Assembly (NCBI GenBank): GCA_029204225.1
Contig: CM055095.1
Span: 24,462,190 to 24,526,189 of the forward strand
Length of the DNA stretch: 64,000 nt
Direction of reading: 5' to 3'
From: Diphasiastrum complanatum
Taxonomy: Eukaryota > Streptophyta > Lycopodiopsida > Lycopodiales > Lycopodiaceae
This document shows, piece by piece, positions 23,796-34,880 of the stretch. The notes below the pieces were generated by a model that worked only from the letters and a program-made list of their open reading frames with translations, was not told where the DNA came from and made no database searches. Each line of letters starts with the position of its first letter. Position 1 is the stretch's first letter. A program made the position numbers and the translations under genes.

Positions 23796-25310
23796 ATGTC
23801 AGATAGAGAATCCAGATTAGAACGACACCGTAAGCTTAGAGAGGAATTTTTATGAAGACAAAGTGAAACTACTAGTCGAAGAAATCTAGACAAAATCACT
23901 GTCCAGTTACTTGAACTCCTAATTAGCTTCGGTATGGAGGGTCCTGCTGCACGTTTCACTTCTATCTCTAAAATTAAATATGATTATTTTAAAGGGACTT
24001 CTTCCGATGATGCAGATAGCTATGTCTCAAAATTCGAGTCAATCGCTAATGTGAATAACGAGGGAACTGACGTAGACAAACTACGAATCTTCCCTGGTCT
24101 GCTAAGAAAGTAGACGTGCATCTGGTACAGCCAAGTTGAACCAGGCCGTATAGGAACCTGATACTTGCTGAAAGATGCATTTTTGGACCAGTTCAAAGAG
24201 GTCGGTTACAAATCTAGAATTCTTGGACGTTTTAACAATGTTCAAAAGAAGAGTAAAGAATCCCTTCACAAATATACACAAAATGTTAAAAATCTCATAG
24301 GAAAACTAACCGGTGTATATCCCGTAGATATGCAGATCAAATGGTTTTTGGCTGGTTTACCACCATAGATTGATCGGTATTGCAGACAAGGGGACATGAC
24401 CTTCTTAGCAGCAGTCATAGCTAGCGCCAAAAATTTTGAGACCTCAAAACTAGCACAAAAGCGACGATCGACTAAGAAATCTCGAAAGTCGAAGACTGAT
24501 TCTAGTGACAGTGATGATGATTCTGATTCTGATTCAAGTACTAGTTCTTCAAGTTCGGGAATTTGAAAGCAGCGATTTATTAGAATCAGAAGCTGACAAA
24601 GGAGAGAGAGAAAGAATAAACGATGAACTAAACGAAAGGACGACACGAAAGTTGTCGAGGATAAGTTGTCAACTTCTAAAGTTGAAAAGCTTTGGAAGAG
24701 TAATATGGCTGACCTTAATAAAAGGTTTAATGCCTTGAAAGTGCAGATCTATGAAGTTGCAAATAAAAGACCAAAAGCGTCTTCATCCAACTCATGAATG
24801 TGGTGTACGAAATGTGGAACCTCTGGACACACTAAGGAAGACTACACTACTATGAATGTCAAATACTCTGAAGATCCTGCCCAGGAGGTACTTTTTATTT
24901 TTCAAAATGATGTGACTACTAACTATGTATAGGTAACTGCAGCATCAGCCCAGCAGGACAGACCCAAGTTTGCACCAAGAAGACATAATCCTCCTAAATT
25001 TGTTGGACCAGCAAAGTCTCAAACAACGACTGAACCAGTTTCGGGCAACTGCTACAATTGTGGAGAGCTAGGACATTTTTCTCCTGATTGTCCTCAACCG
25101 CGAAAGCCGATTGGTTATGTACCATTATGCTCAAATTGTAGAGAGCCTGGCCACAAGTATCCAGACTTCCCTCAGCCGCAGAAGTCACGACCCAAATATC
25201 AGTATGTAGCAACACTAGCTATTGCAGACACGAAAGCGAAAGCTGCGACTGATGCTGTTGTGCAGAGAAGTGACATTATTGAAGGAAAACTGCCAAAGAC
25301 AAAATATTAG
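23796..25310 (+). pseudogene. Ty3/gypsy gag (element F)
   Basis: Frame starts at ATG 23796 (MSDRESRLERHRKLREEF), 53 bases after the PBS. Gag body: SKIKYDYFKGTSSDDADSYV, then LKDAFLDQFKEVGYKSRI and ESLHKYTQNVKNLIGKL, the Retrotrans_gag pattern. A Ser/Asp stretch (24500-24565) follows, then three zinc knuckles: CTKCGTSGHTKEDY (24814-24855), CYNCGELGHFSPDC (about 25051-25092) and CSNCREPGHKYPDF (about 25135-25176). The first and third have lost the last Cys. In-frame stops at about 23853, 24111, 24159 and 24366, plus frameshifts after 24560. The expected protease is missing between gag and RT. Confidence 0.85.
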
Positions 25311-25329
25311 TCCTGGCCAAGTGACGTGG

Positions 25330-26275
25330 GGATATTATTCAAAGTCACAACGAGAAACAAAAGCTCCTCAAATTCGGAGAGCACTGTATTGATCTTAAGG
25401 AAGATGTTGAACCTGTTCGACAGAGACAATATCGTCTCAATACTAAGTACTCTCTCATGGTCAGGGACGAACTTAACAAGCACCTTAAGGCAGGTATAAT
25501 CTATCCCGTCTTAAGTAGTGAATGAGTTTCACCCATTGTTGTCGTCCCAAAGAAGAAGACTGGCAAAATACAAATATGTCAGGATTTTTGCAAACTCAAT
25601 GCTGCCACAAAAAAGGACCATCGTCCTCTGCCTTTCACTGATTCCATCCTAGATCAGGTTGCTGGTCAAGAGCATTACAATTTTTGTGACGAATTTTCTG
25701 GATATAATCAGGTTGGAGTGCGAAAGGAGGATCGTTCAAAAACCACATTCACTAAGGAGTGGGGTACTTATGCCTACAACAAAATGCCCTTTGGTCTTTG
25801 TAACGCTCTAGTGACTTTTCAGCAAATCATGATGTTAATTTTCGTTGCCTTCCTGAGAACTTTTCTATATTTATTGATGATTTGTGTATACAGTGATATA
25901 AAGACACACATGCAGAAGCTGAAATTAACATTGCAACGGTGTCGAGATACTTGTTTATCTCTTCATCCAAAGAAATGTCTTTTTGGTATGAAAGAAGGAA
26001 TATTGCTCAGACACAGAATATCTAACAGAGGAATAGAAGTCGACAAAGATAAAGTCGAGCTTATAAAGAATCTCCATATACCAACCAATTTATGTGAACT
26101 AAGAGCTTTCTTAGGACATGTTGGCTATTACCGGAGATTTATTCAAAATCATGCTTCTATTGTTGTCTCTCTTACACATCTACTGAAGAAACAAGTGAAA
26201 TACTTGTGGACGAATGAACAACAGAAAGCATTCAAAGATCTTAAGGAAAGGTTGATTAATGCTCCTATTCTGAAA
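25330..26275 (+). pseudogene. Ty3/gypsy reverse transcriptase (element F)
   Basis: Contains RQRQYRLN, VSPIVVVPKKKTGKIQICQDF, FCDEFSGYNQV, TAYNKMPFGLCN-type sequence (25718-25850) and, in a shifted frame, FIDDLCI, the catalytic DD box (about 25870). Then HPKKCLFGMKEG, LRAFLGHVGYYRRFI and NAPIL. One in-frame stop at about 25523 and a frameshift at the DD box. Similarity stops at NAPIL (about 26275), so RNase H is missing. Confidence 0.87.
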
Positions 26276-26963
26276 AGTATAATCACAAGATATGGTTGTC
26301 CACTCGAATTAGTAAGTGACCGAGGTACACATTTTCTACATACGGTTGCTGACAACTTGTTTCCTGATCAAACACAAAAACACTACACCGTATAATCCAA
26401 AAGCAAACGGGTTGACAAAAAGAGCTAATGGAGTTTTATGTAAGATCATGACCAAAATTACTATTGCACATGCAACAAATTGGGATCGAAAACTACCACC
26501 AGTTCTCTAGGCTTATCGCAACACAGAGAAAATCACGACAAAACAAACACCATATTTTCTTACATATGGTATGCATCCTATTTTGCCAATTGAATTTGAA
26601 GTGAAAACCTTTCGTATTCAAGCTCAACGAACAGATGCATAATGTATAAACGAAAGGTTGACTAATATTGAAGAACTAGCTGAAGCTCGAGAGATTTCAC
26701 AAAAACAAACGGAGGAAATTCAGAAACAAAGAAAGAAGAAATATGACAGTCATATAAAAAAATGTGATCTTAAAGCTGATGATTATGTGCTGATATATGA
26801 CAGTCGCCATCAAAAGTTCCCTGAAAAACTCCATATGCAATGGCTTGGATCGTATAAAGTCATAGAGGTGTTTGACAATGGTTTTGTACAACTTCAATCA
26901 CTTGAAGGTGAACTATTACCTACACGTATTAACGGGTCTAGATTGAAGAAATACTACCTTTGA
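26276..26963 (+). pseudogene. Ty3/gypsy integrase C-terminal two-thirds (element F)
   Basis: Joined directly to RT by a deletion that removed RNase H and the integrase HHCC domain and first catalytic Asp. ITRYGCPLELVSDRGTHF carries the second Asp. The Glu site reads NGLTKRANG, with Lys in place of Glu. The C-terminal domain (26658-26963) is open for 101 residues and ends LEGELLPTRINGSRLKKYYL, a typical gypsy integrase tail without an obvious chromodomain. Confidence 0.87.
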
Positions 26964-27840
26964 CCAGAATTTTTATTTTTTTAAATTTTTTTTATTCTTA
27001 TTATTTTCTAGTATTTTTCTGGAATTAATCGTGAATTTTCTTTTATCTTGTCTAATTTTTTTTTCACAACTTTTCTTTTATTTTTTCTAGAAATTTTTGT
27101 GAAAATTTCTACCACCATCCAACATTTTTCATAATGTTTTTTGAGATTTTCGAGAATTTTTCTTGACTTCTCTCAATATTTCAAATATCATTTTAAAAGT
27201 ATTTTCGAGAGCTTTTTGAGATTTTTTCGCGACAATAAATTTGTTAATCAAATTTTCGTAAATTGTTTTCGAAAATTTTTCTAGAATCTTTTCTAGATTT
27301 TCTCCAGTTTTTTGAGAAATTTTCTAGTATATTGCTAAAATTTTCGAGAAATTTCGTCAAGTTTCTGTATTTTTTTTTTTAAAGATCCTTCGAGAAAGTT
27401 TCACGAAACTCTCTAAAATCTTTCTAGCATAATCTCAAGAATCTTTCAAGAATCTCTCGACATACTTTTTGTATCCCTCCATTAAAGATGATGGCCACGT
27501 GATCATCATTATTCACATGTGTGTACGCTCACAGATATTGTTTTTTCTTAATTTATTTTTTCTTTTCACAAACGGTCTTCCGTCATTAAAGATCGATATG
27601 GCAAATTATAGTTTCAAACACTGAGCCATGCACGTCCTCCATAAATGAAAGTGACAGATGTCAAGTCACCATGCCACGTCATCATCCCTTCCACACCGCT
27701 ACTGCTTATCAGAGTTATTTTCTATTTTTCTTTCTTACACTTTCTACTTGTGAGTTTATACTTTTTTGCGCTCATTCTCTTTGTGATCAAAGCACTCTGT
27801 TGCGAACTATTGTGATCTACGGAGCTATCGTCAAACATTT
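26964..27840. other. AT/pyrimidine-rich region downstream of F integrase
   Basis: No ORF supported. Very T-rich, with many short inverted pieces of the type TTCTAGAA, TTTTCGAGAA and TTTCTAGAA, e.g. TTCGAGAAAGTTTCACGAA at 27389-27407. Probably the 3' untranslated part of element F between integrase and the passenger ORF. Confidence 0.5.
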
Positions 27841-27845
27841 GACCA

Positions 27846-28339
27846 ATGGCTTCCAAATCAAGGTCTAGCTCTAATATCATCTGGAAAGCATGCGAAGGAA
27901 TCCGTCTGGCATCCATTCAGTCCTTTTTGGATCGATGCAGGTTGGATGATTTGAAAGTGGACCCCTCCATCATCCTCTCTAAAGTCAGTACTGAGTTTGT
28001 GAAGCCTATCCATTCAATTTCGGAGGAGAAATTCAAAGTTCATGTACAAGGCAAATTCTTCACTATCTCTGAAGATTTGTTTTGCACAGCCCTCAGACTA
28101 CCATTGGATGGGAAGCTGGTTGCGACAAATAAAGATTCGGTGGATGAAGCTGCCCACTTCTTAAGCGGATGTGGATGCGACAATTTCAGTACAAAATTTT
28201 GGTTACATATTGGATGCGCTTGCGGGTAATCCAATATGCTTCGGCGTTATCACATACAAAGCTTTTTTGCGATGGATCAAACATCAAAAGTTTTCTGGTG
28301 TCGGAGCCCATGTTTCTCGTCTATGCGCTCATTTAGTGA
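27846..28339 (+). pseudogene. Passenger ORF downstream of gypsy F integrase
   Basis: Starts MASKSRSSSNIIWKACEGIR and is open for 127 residues. After a frameshift near 28170-28220 it continues in another frame (FGYILDALAGNPICFGVITY, then KAFLRWIKHQKFSG) until 28339, where inverted family-A leader DNA begins. The segment KFKVHVQGKFFTISEDLFCT resembles KFYITFQGATHKVRVTEAAL of the passenger ORF at 51.7 kb. The pattern (basic/aromatic residue, V-x-G-K, then an amphipathic helix and a small-residue loop) recalls the 'putative plant transposon protein' domain that accompanies many plant gypsy elements; this is a weak match from memory. Function unknown. Confidence 0.45.
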
Positions 28340-29537
28340 ATTTTAGGCCTTTTACGGTGGTTTTTCCTTGATAACTTTTTACTCCTTGCATTGATTGACC
28401 TGAGATTTCGACAGTAGCTAGATCTGATGTAGATCTTTCCACTGATCTAGTCTGCGAGAGTTCTCTTGTGCGAGGGTTGGTTGTGCAAGGTTCTTTAGCT
28501 ATTTTTGTAGATAAAAAACTTGATATCTCTCAGATCTTTGGGATGTAACTCTCGCAAGGATCACAGTAGTTGGATCTGGGTCAGATCTCACTATAGATTC
28601 TCTACAAGAGTTAACTCTTGCAAGAAGTGAAAATTTCACTGTATGAGAGGGTTCATAACCACTATTTTGGCTTGATCTTCACCAAATCTCAAAACTAACT
28701 CTTGCAAGCTTCATCATTGATGGAAATTAACATTCTGAATTGATTGAGAGGATCTGCGAGATTTCTTACTAGAAGGATTTGTTGGATCTTCACTTTTTAG
28801 TGATTTTTTTGCACTTAAATCCAATTTTCTGCTCACTGAAATCAAACTAATTCTCGCAAGCTCTTCTATGCCTTGGTCTCACTGAGATGGAACTTGAGAA
28901 TCTTCTACGAAAGTTTTTGCCCACTGGAACTGAAAATTTTGGTGTCTGTGAGAATTCTCTTGTACTTTCTCGTTTTTTTTTTCATTGGGAACTCTCGCAC
29001 AGGCACTCAGACATCAAACTAACTCTGGCAAGCTTTTGTGTGTCTTGGTCTCACTAAGATAGAACTTCAGAGGACTCTATGAGAGTTTTGGTAAAGATTT
29101 AGATTTTTCTGAATTTTTTCAAAGATTTTTTGAATTTTTTATGATTTTTGCTGATTTTTACAAACTGCTTGGAACTAACTCTCGCAGGCTTCTATGCAGT
29201 TCTAGGACAGTACCCTAGAGCTGCTGCTAGTCATGCAAGGGTTAATTCACACTGATTTTGGAGATATAAAAATCTGATGAGATTTTAGGCTCTTTTTCTT
29301 TCCAAAAATACAGATTGGTGTGTTTTTTGGGTTTTTTGGTTGGTTGGTTTGGGTTTCAAGCCCTTAGAGGCTGTTCAAGGCCTCCTCTACCCTCTCACAC
29401 CTCCTCCGCTAGCTGTGAACAGTCCAAACACAAAAAAAACAGAAAACTAACTCTAAACTCCCAACAATTTGCCTAAAACTACTCTAAAAAGCAAGAAAAT
29501 AGCTAAAATGCAACTAAACTAGTTAGTAGAAACCTAT
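28340..29537 (-). other. Inverted leader of a family-A gypsy element
   Basis: The reverse complement of the leader at 33753-34940 (shared from ggccttttacggtgg to gtttctactaactagtttagt). It carries two leader hairpin modules: 28849-28915 and 29021-29087, each with a 51-nt loop. No ORF. The left edge is a truncation at the passenger ORF. Confidence 0.85.
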
Positions 29538-29645
29538 CCCCGGCAACGACGCCACTGTAGGATCGAAGATCTTGTGTAGTATAGCCCTCCTGTCTATCAA
29601 CAAGGGTTAGATCACTGGATAGGTACCTAACTATGCATAGATGCT
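29538..29645 (-). repeat. tRNA-Asp PBS and truncated 5' LTR, family A (minus)
   Basis: Plus-strand CCCCGGCAACGACGCCA (29538-29554) is the reverse complement of the tRNA-Asp PBS. The LTR starts TGTAGGATCG at 29556 and matches 42786 onward for about 90 bp, then is cut at about 29645 by gypsy integrase. Confidence 0.85.
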
Positions 29646-30660
29646 CATTTTTAAAGACACATTTGTTGTCATTAAAACATGTGATGTCTGTCAGCGAGCC
29701 AAGAAAAATGCGAAAGCAGACTTCACAGCTTTGACTCCCATTATAGAAGGCGAAGCCTTCCATAAATGGGGAATAGACTTTGTTGGACCAATCAACCCAG
29801 CAGTGAAACACATCCAAGCCCATTATATTCTAATAGCCACAAATTACGCCACTAAATGGATTGAGGCTTGGGCAACAAAGGATGCCAACGCAAAGATTGT
29901 AGCGTGTTTTCTTTATGAAAACATTATTATATGTTTTGGTTGTCCTATAGAGCTAGTTAGTGATTATGGCACACACTTTTTAAATGCTGTCATTGATAAT
30001 TTGCTACGCCAATACCTTGTAGTTCATCGAAAGAGTACACCATACTATCCTAAATGTAATGGCCAGGCCGAATCAACTAACAAGACGATATGTAAGATAT
30101 TGACAAAGATAGTTGAAACCAATCGCTCTGATTGGGAAACGAAACTCTTCTCAGCTATCTGGGCTTATCGCACCACCCCAAAGAAAGCCACAGGGTGGGT
30201 TACCCCATTCCATCTCATGTATGGTCAAGAGGCGGTAATGTCAGTCGAGTTCTTAGTACCTTCTCTAAGAGTCATGGAAGTCTTTTCTACAGATCTCTGT
30301 GAGAAAACTACAATTGAGCAACAAGTCAAAACCAGGCTATTTACGTTAGCCCAGTTATGCAAGACAAGACTCGTATCTTACCATGCACAACTAGTTAAAA
30401 AAAGATGTCAAAAGGCCTGGCATGACCGTCACTTGCGAAACAAGGATTTACACTTAGGTGACCAAGTGCTTCTTTATACATCGAAAAAGCACTCCGACAA
30501 ATTGAAATTTCGAAGTGAGGAACCATATACTATCAATAAAATCTTTCCTAATGATGCAGTCCAGTTGCAAACACTTGACAGAATACTCCTAGACACTGTC
30601 ATCAACGGTGGTCGTCTACGGCAGTATTACAAGGAGTTGTTTTTTGTTGACCCAATTTAA
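29646..30660 (+). pseudogene. Ty3/gypsy integrase, open but 5'-truncated
   Basis: An uninterrupted frame (339 codons from the ATG at 29641; the first few are LTR-derived) covers the Cys pair of the HHCC zinc domain (CDVCQRAKK), then the core with all three catalytic residues: Asp in WGIDFVGP (residue 46), Asp in VSDYGTHF (108) and Glu in NGQAEST (144), i.e. D,D-35-E. The C-terminal domain ends with LDTVINGGRLRQYYKELFFV and TAA at 30658-30660. Much of it is intact, but the His half of the zinc domain and all upstream pol are missing, so it cannot be expressed as a normal polyprotein. No chromodomain seen; consistent with an Athila/Tat-type gypsy. Confidence 0.88.
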
Positions 30661-31030
30661 CACTTTTGCCCTGGTATATATTTTACATTTTCTATTTTCT
30701 TATTTCCTTAATTGTTATTCTCTTTTTGCATGCCTATTTATGTACTCTTTTCTTGTTTATAATTCATACCTATACTTATTTACTTTTTGTGCATTTTTTC
30801 TATAAATACCCATTTGTCATGAATGTTCTAGGTCAACAAATGATAGACTACACCATATGAAATAGATTTATCACACTTTAGGCCCATCTCATGATATCTC
30901 AATAAAGTATACAATCATTCATTGAGATACTTTTTTCCCATAAGAACTTCTACTTTGAGCCACAGTCATATTTTTCCCCCTGAAGTTCTTCACTTGCATC
31001 ACACAGTTCCATTCCTCCATATAGAGTTTC
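30661..31030. other. Post-integrase AT-rich region
   Basis: T-rich DNA directly after the integrase stop. Short hydrophobic open frames only; nothing recognised. Confidence 0.5.
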
Positions 31031-31365
31031 TATCAAATCTCAATCGAAACAATCTTGTTAAATCTGAACCAGAACATCCTGTTAAATCTCAACCTATTAA
31101 ATCTCAGCCGGAGCATCCTGTTAAATCTTGATCGAAGCGTTCTGTTGGATCTTGACCAAAGCGTTTTGCTGGATCTTGACCGAAGCGTTCTGTTGGATCT
31201 CGACTGAAGCATTCTGTTGGATCTCGATCGAAGCGTTCTGTTGGATCTCAACCAAAGCGTTCTGTTGGCTCTCGATAGGAGCATCCTGTTAGATCTCGAC
31301 TGGAGCACCCACTCAAATCTCGACCGGAACACCCACTCAAATCTTGACCGGAGGATCCAATTTCA
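31031..31365. repeat. Minisatellite, about 22-bp unit
   Basis: Repeats of the type (t/a)cctgttaaatctcaacc and gcgttctgttggatctcgac, roughly 12-15 diverged copies. The minus strand reads as Arg-Ser-Asn repeats (RSRSNRTLRSRSNRML), the plus strand as KSQPE-like repeats. The array at 32095-32340 has a related unit. Confidence 0.85.
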
Positions 31366-32094
31366 AAACTCAACGAACTGACACGTCACATCTTGTCCAA
31401 ACCCAGACGACGACGTCCATAAATGCCATACCCATGATGCCATTCGCACCTCAGTGAAGTGCGAATTCTAGAGTTTCTTGCGACAATCTACTGGCGATCT
31501 TCCTGCTCTTGTGCTCAATTCTGGCACTCTCTTGTTCCATGTTTTAGTCATTGGTTACACTCCACCTCCACTGAGTATCCACCCTCGTCGTTTGATTACC
31601 ATTCAGAGCGCCATCACCAAACCTTTCCAAACCTAACGTCACCTGCAGAATACACATCAATTTGAAACTTTTGGCATGCTGAGGGATAGTGTCACGCGAG
31701 CATTCATCATGCTCCCATTACACTATTGGAAATAACATCATCAACAAACAACACTTGGTTTTTATTTTTTAGTTCATCACCTCCACAAATCTAGATCAAA
31801 AAAGTTGTTGAGATTCTATCGACATCCCAACATCTCCGTCCTTGACCGACACCTCCACATCTTCCGCTTTCAGACATTATACCTTCCATTTTCTTTACCC
31901 AACCTCATTCCGTCACCACCCTTTCATTCCACAACATACTACGCTTTTCACACATCTTCCAATCTGTCCTTGCAAAAACACCTCCATATCTTCCACTTTC
32001 AGATATTTTACCTTCAATTTTTCTTTATCCAACCTCATTCCTTCACAACCCTTTCATTTCACAACATACTTTGTTGTACACAAATCTTCCAATC
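31366..32094. other. Unassigned region between two minisatellites
   Basis: Pro/Ser/His-rich frames only. There is an internal imperfect duplication of about 145 bp (acacctccacatcttccgctttcag.. at 31849 and acctccatatcttccactttcag.. at 31980). Confidence 0.55.
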
Positions 32095-32340
32095 CCTTCT
32101 CAACCAACGCTTTCACCTACCTTCTCACCCAAACCATTCCAATCCCATCTCAACCGAAGCCCTCCATTCAATTCTCGACCAAAGCCTTCGTCCCATCTCA
32201 ACCGAAGCCTCCATCAAATCTCAACCGAAGCCTCCGTCAAATCTCAACTGACGCCACTAGTCAAATCTCAACCGATGCCACCAGTCAAATCTCAACCGGC
32301 GCCACCAGTCAAATCTCAACCGACGCCACCCTTAACCCTG
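32095..32340. repeat. Minisatellite, about 24-bp unit
   Basis: About eight copies of ccagtcaaatctcaaccgacgc variants. Units are multiples of three, so plus-strand frames show short repeats such as PPVKSQPT. Confidence 0.88.
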
Positions 32341-32399
32341 TCTCAAATATCAACCAACACACTTTTTTCAGAACACTGTTTTTTCCATTTTTTTCATCA

Positions 32400-32914
32400 T
32401 GTCTTCCAACCCCAGTTCCAGTTCTGACGACCCCGATGCTAATAAGATCAACATCCAGCTGTGAAAATTGGATATTACCAAGATGCAAACCTGGTACCAG
32501 TAGGCAGAATCATTTTTCAAGGCAATTGAGTTCCAAAGCCCTATCCTGATTGGGTATCAAAGTCTGTACCTGCTACACATGGCATACGTGAATTATAATG
32601 CAGCTGCAAGATCGTGCCAACTCATAGTTCCCCCTGTCAAGAACTATGTTTATAACATATCTTTTGTGACAGCTGACTTGCAACCCTTCGGGTTCTCTCA
32701 AGGACCAAATGTTGTCACCAGGACGCTCCAGAAGATTGAGCAGACAACGTATTTCAAATATATAGGAAGAATAAAGACAAGTACCGCATAGAGGCCACCA
32801 ATGATCAACAACTGGTAGCGGCATGTGCATACTTAACCAAGTGCATACAACGACCAAGAACCAAGGTGCTGAGGGTACCCATGTCCCTATTCCACATGAT
32901 GGCAGATTCACGAC
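32400..32914 (+). pseudogene. Passenger ORF remnant cut by LTR A2
   Basis: A frame from ATG 32400 (MSSNPSSSSDDPDANKINIQ) contains two in-frame stops, then AESFFKAIEFQSPILIGYQS and a long open part (VPPVKNYVYNISFVTADLQP) to 32791. After a frameshift near 32770 the coding character continues as DKYRIEATNDQQLVAACAYL and ends at MMADSRL, where LTR A2 starts (32915). The MSS..SS start resembles the passenger ORF at 51719. No known domain. Confidence 0.45.
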
Positions 32915-33734
32915 TGTTGGGGGTATTCCCAACAAAGTGTAAATAAATAAAATCCTCCAATAAAATGTGTTGCGAGGGCATGACATCCTGCGTGTATAAG
33001 CTCATGGCCCAATGAGCACACAATTAGAGTTGTAAATAGAATAAACTTGACTTGGGCCTTGGAATTAAAATAAAACTAGAGGCCCAATGTCATTTTATAC
33101 TTAGAGATTACTTTTTAGAGTTGGGTCCAAATTGGGACTCACATGAATCTTGTGATTTATAATGTACTTTTTGTGGACCCTTGGATCAAGTTGGGTCCAA
33201 GATGAATGGTTAGGATCATTGTGGATATTAGCCAATAAGATTGAGGGGCAAGGGTCTTCCCCATTTTATAAAAGGGCACCATTTGTACACTATTTTCATT
33301 CTTAATGAGAAGGAGAAAACTCTACCATTTTTGGAAGAGAAACATCCTCATTTGCTAATCACTACTTGCTATTGCTCTTGATTGTGTTTTTCATTGCTTT
33401 CTATTTCCATGTTTATTGTTTGCCATAGTGAATGTTTTTTCATTAGCAAGCATAAGGAGCATTTGAGCTAACCTCCACCCTCACTCTCTATCTCTCTCTT
33501 TCTCTTCCCTTCTCAATCTCTTCTTCTTCATTCCTTCTCTTCAACCAAAACTATGATGAATGTTAGTGTAGAGGAGTAGAGTTAAAGATGAGTAGTATAG
33601 TGGTGAGTAGAGTTAAGGGAGAAAGTAGGAAATTAACTAAAAGTAGCATCTATGCATAGTTAGGTACCTATCTCGTGATCTAACCTCTGTTGACAGGCAC
33701 AAGGGCTATACTACGAGAGATCTTCGACCCCACA
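32915..33734 (+). repeat. Family-A gypsy 5' LTR, copy A2
   Basis: Starts with the near-palindrome TGTTGGGGGTATTCCCAACA and ends ..CGACCCCACA, one base before a PBS. It contains CCTGCGTGTATAAG (32987-33000), shared with element B, and a TATA box. Closely similar along its length to the LTR at 49997. Confidence 0.95.
33267..33274 (+). promoter_or_regulatory. TATA box of family-A LTR
   Basis: TATAAAAG in CCATTTTATAAAAGGGCACC. The same box occurs at 50349-50356 and, inverted, in the LTR at 53263-54079. Position inside the LTR fits a Pol II promoter. Confidence 0.65.
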
Positions 33735-33735
33735 G

Positions 33736-33752
33736 TGGCGCCGTTGTCGGGA
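33736..33752 (+). other. tRNA-Asp primer-binding site, A2
   Basis: TGGCGCCGTTGTCGGGA, two mismatches or fewer to the canonical tRNA-Asp 3' end complement. Confidence 0.92.
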
Positions 33753-34880
33753 ATAGGTTTCCACTAACTAGTTTAGCTGCATTTTAGCTATTTTCTTGTT
33801 TTTTAGAGTAGTTTAGGTAGATTTTTGAGAGTTTATAGTTAATTTTCTGTATTTTTTTGTGTTTGGACTGTTCACAGCTAGCGGAGGAGGTGTGAGAGGG
33901 TAGAGGAGGCCCTGAACAATCTCTAAGGGCTTGAAACCCAAACCAATCATCCAAAAAACCCAAAAAACACACCAATTTGTATTTTGAAAAGAGCAAAAAA
34001 AAACTCATCAGATTTTTATATCTCCAGAATCAGTGAGAATTAACCCTTGCATGATTGGCAGTAGCTCCAGGGTACTTTTCCAGACCTGCATAGAAACTTG
34101 CGAGAGTTAGTTCCAAGCAGGTTGTAAAAATCAGAGAAAAATCATAAAAAATTCAAAAAACCCTTGAAAAAGTCCAAAAAAATTCAAATCTTCATAAGAA
34201 CTCTCGTAGAGCCCTCCGAAGTTCCATCTCAGTGAGACCAGGACACAGAGAATCTTGCGAGAGTTAGTTTGATGATTAAGTGCTTGTGCGAGAGTTCCCA
34301 TTGAAAAAAAGACGGAAAAGTACCAGTGAACCCTTGCAGACAGTGAAATTTTTAGTTCTAGTGGTCAAGAACTCTCGTAGAGGATTCTGAAGTTCCATCT
34401 TAGTGAGACCAGGACACAAAAGAGCTTGCGAGAGTTAGTTTGATTCCAGTGAGCAGAAAATTGGATTTAAGTGCTAAAAAATCACTAAAAAGTAAAGATC
34501 CAACAAATCCTTCCAGTAAGAACTCTTGCAGACCCTCTCAATCGATTCAGAATGTCAAATTACATCAGTGATGAAGTCTGCAAGAGTTAGTATGAAGATC
34601 TGGTGAAGATCAAGTACAAAAAGTGATTTTAAACCCTCACAGATAGTGAAATTTTCATTTCTTGTGAGAGTTAACTTTCGCAGAGAATTCTAAAGTGAGA
34701 TATGACCCAGATCTAGCTACTATGAAACTTGTGAGAGTTACTTCCCAGAGATCTGAAAGATATCAAGTTTTTTACCTACAGAAACAGTTAAAGAACCCTT
34801 GCATAGCCAACCCTTGCACAAGATAACCCTCGTAGACCAAATCAATCGAAAGATCTGCATCAAATCCAGCTACTATCAAA
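33753..34880 (+). other. Leader of gypsy A2 with hairpin modules
   Basis: About 1.1 kb without ORF between PBS and gag. It has two tandem hairpin modules: AACTCTCG at 34199-34206 pairing with CGAGAGTT at 34258-34265, and 34370-34377 with 34429-34436. Both loops are exactly 51 nt and contain TCTCAGTGAGA or a variant. Further single motifs of the CTTGCGAGAGTTAG type occur at 34097 and later. Confidence 0.85.

Noticed and set aside
24505-24570. Asp/Ser-rich stretch as a possible host nuclear protein
   Set aside because: Lies in frame within gypsy F gag between the gag core and zinc knuckles.
30608-30860. Small hydrophobic frames after the gypsy integrase, possible env-like membrane protein
   Set aside because: Composition is explained by T-rich DNA; two overlapping frames look equally hydrophobic and neither has a signal-peptide layout.
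31033-31332. Minus-strand Arg-Ser-Asn repeat frame
   Set aside because: Artefact of a tandem repeat lacking stops; no initiation context or flanking coding sequence.
31031-32340. Possible CRISPR-like array
   Set aside because: Repeats are directly adjacent, diverged and without unique spacers, in a plant nuclear context; this is a minisatellite.
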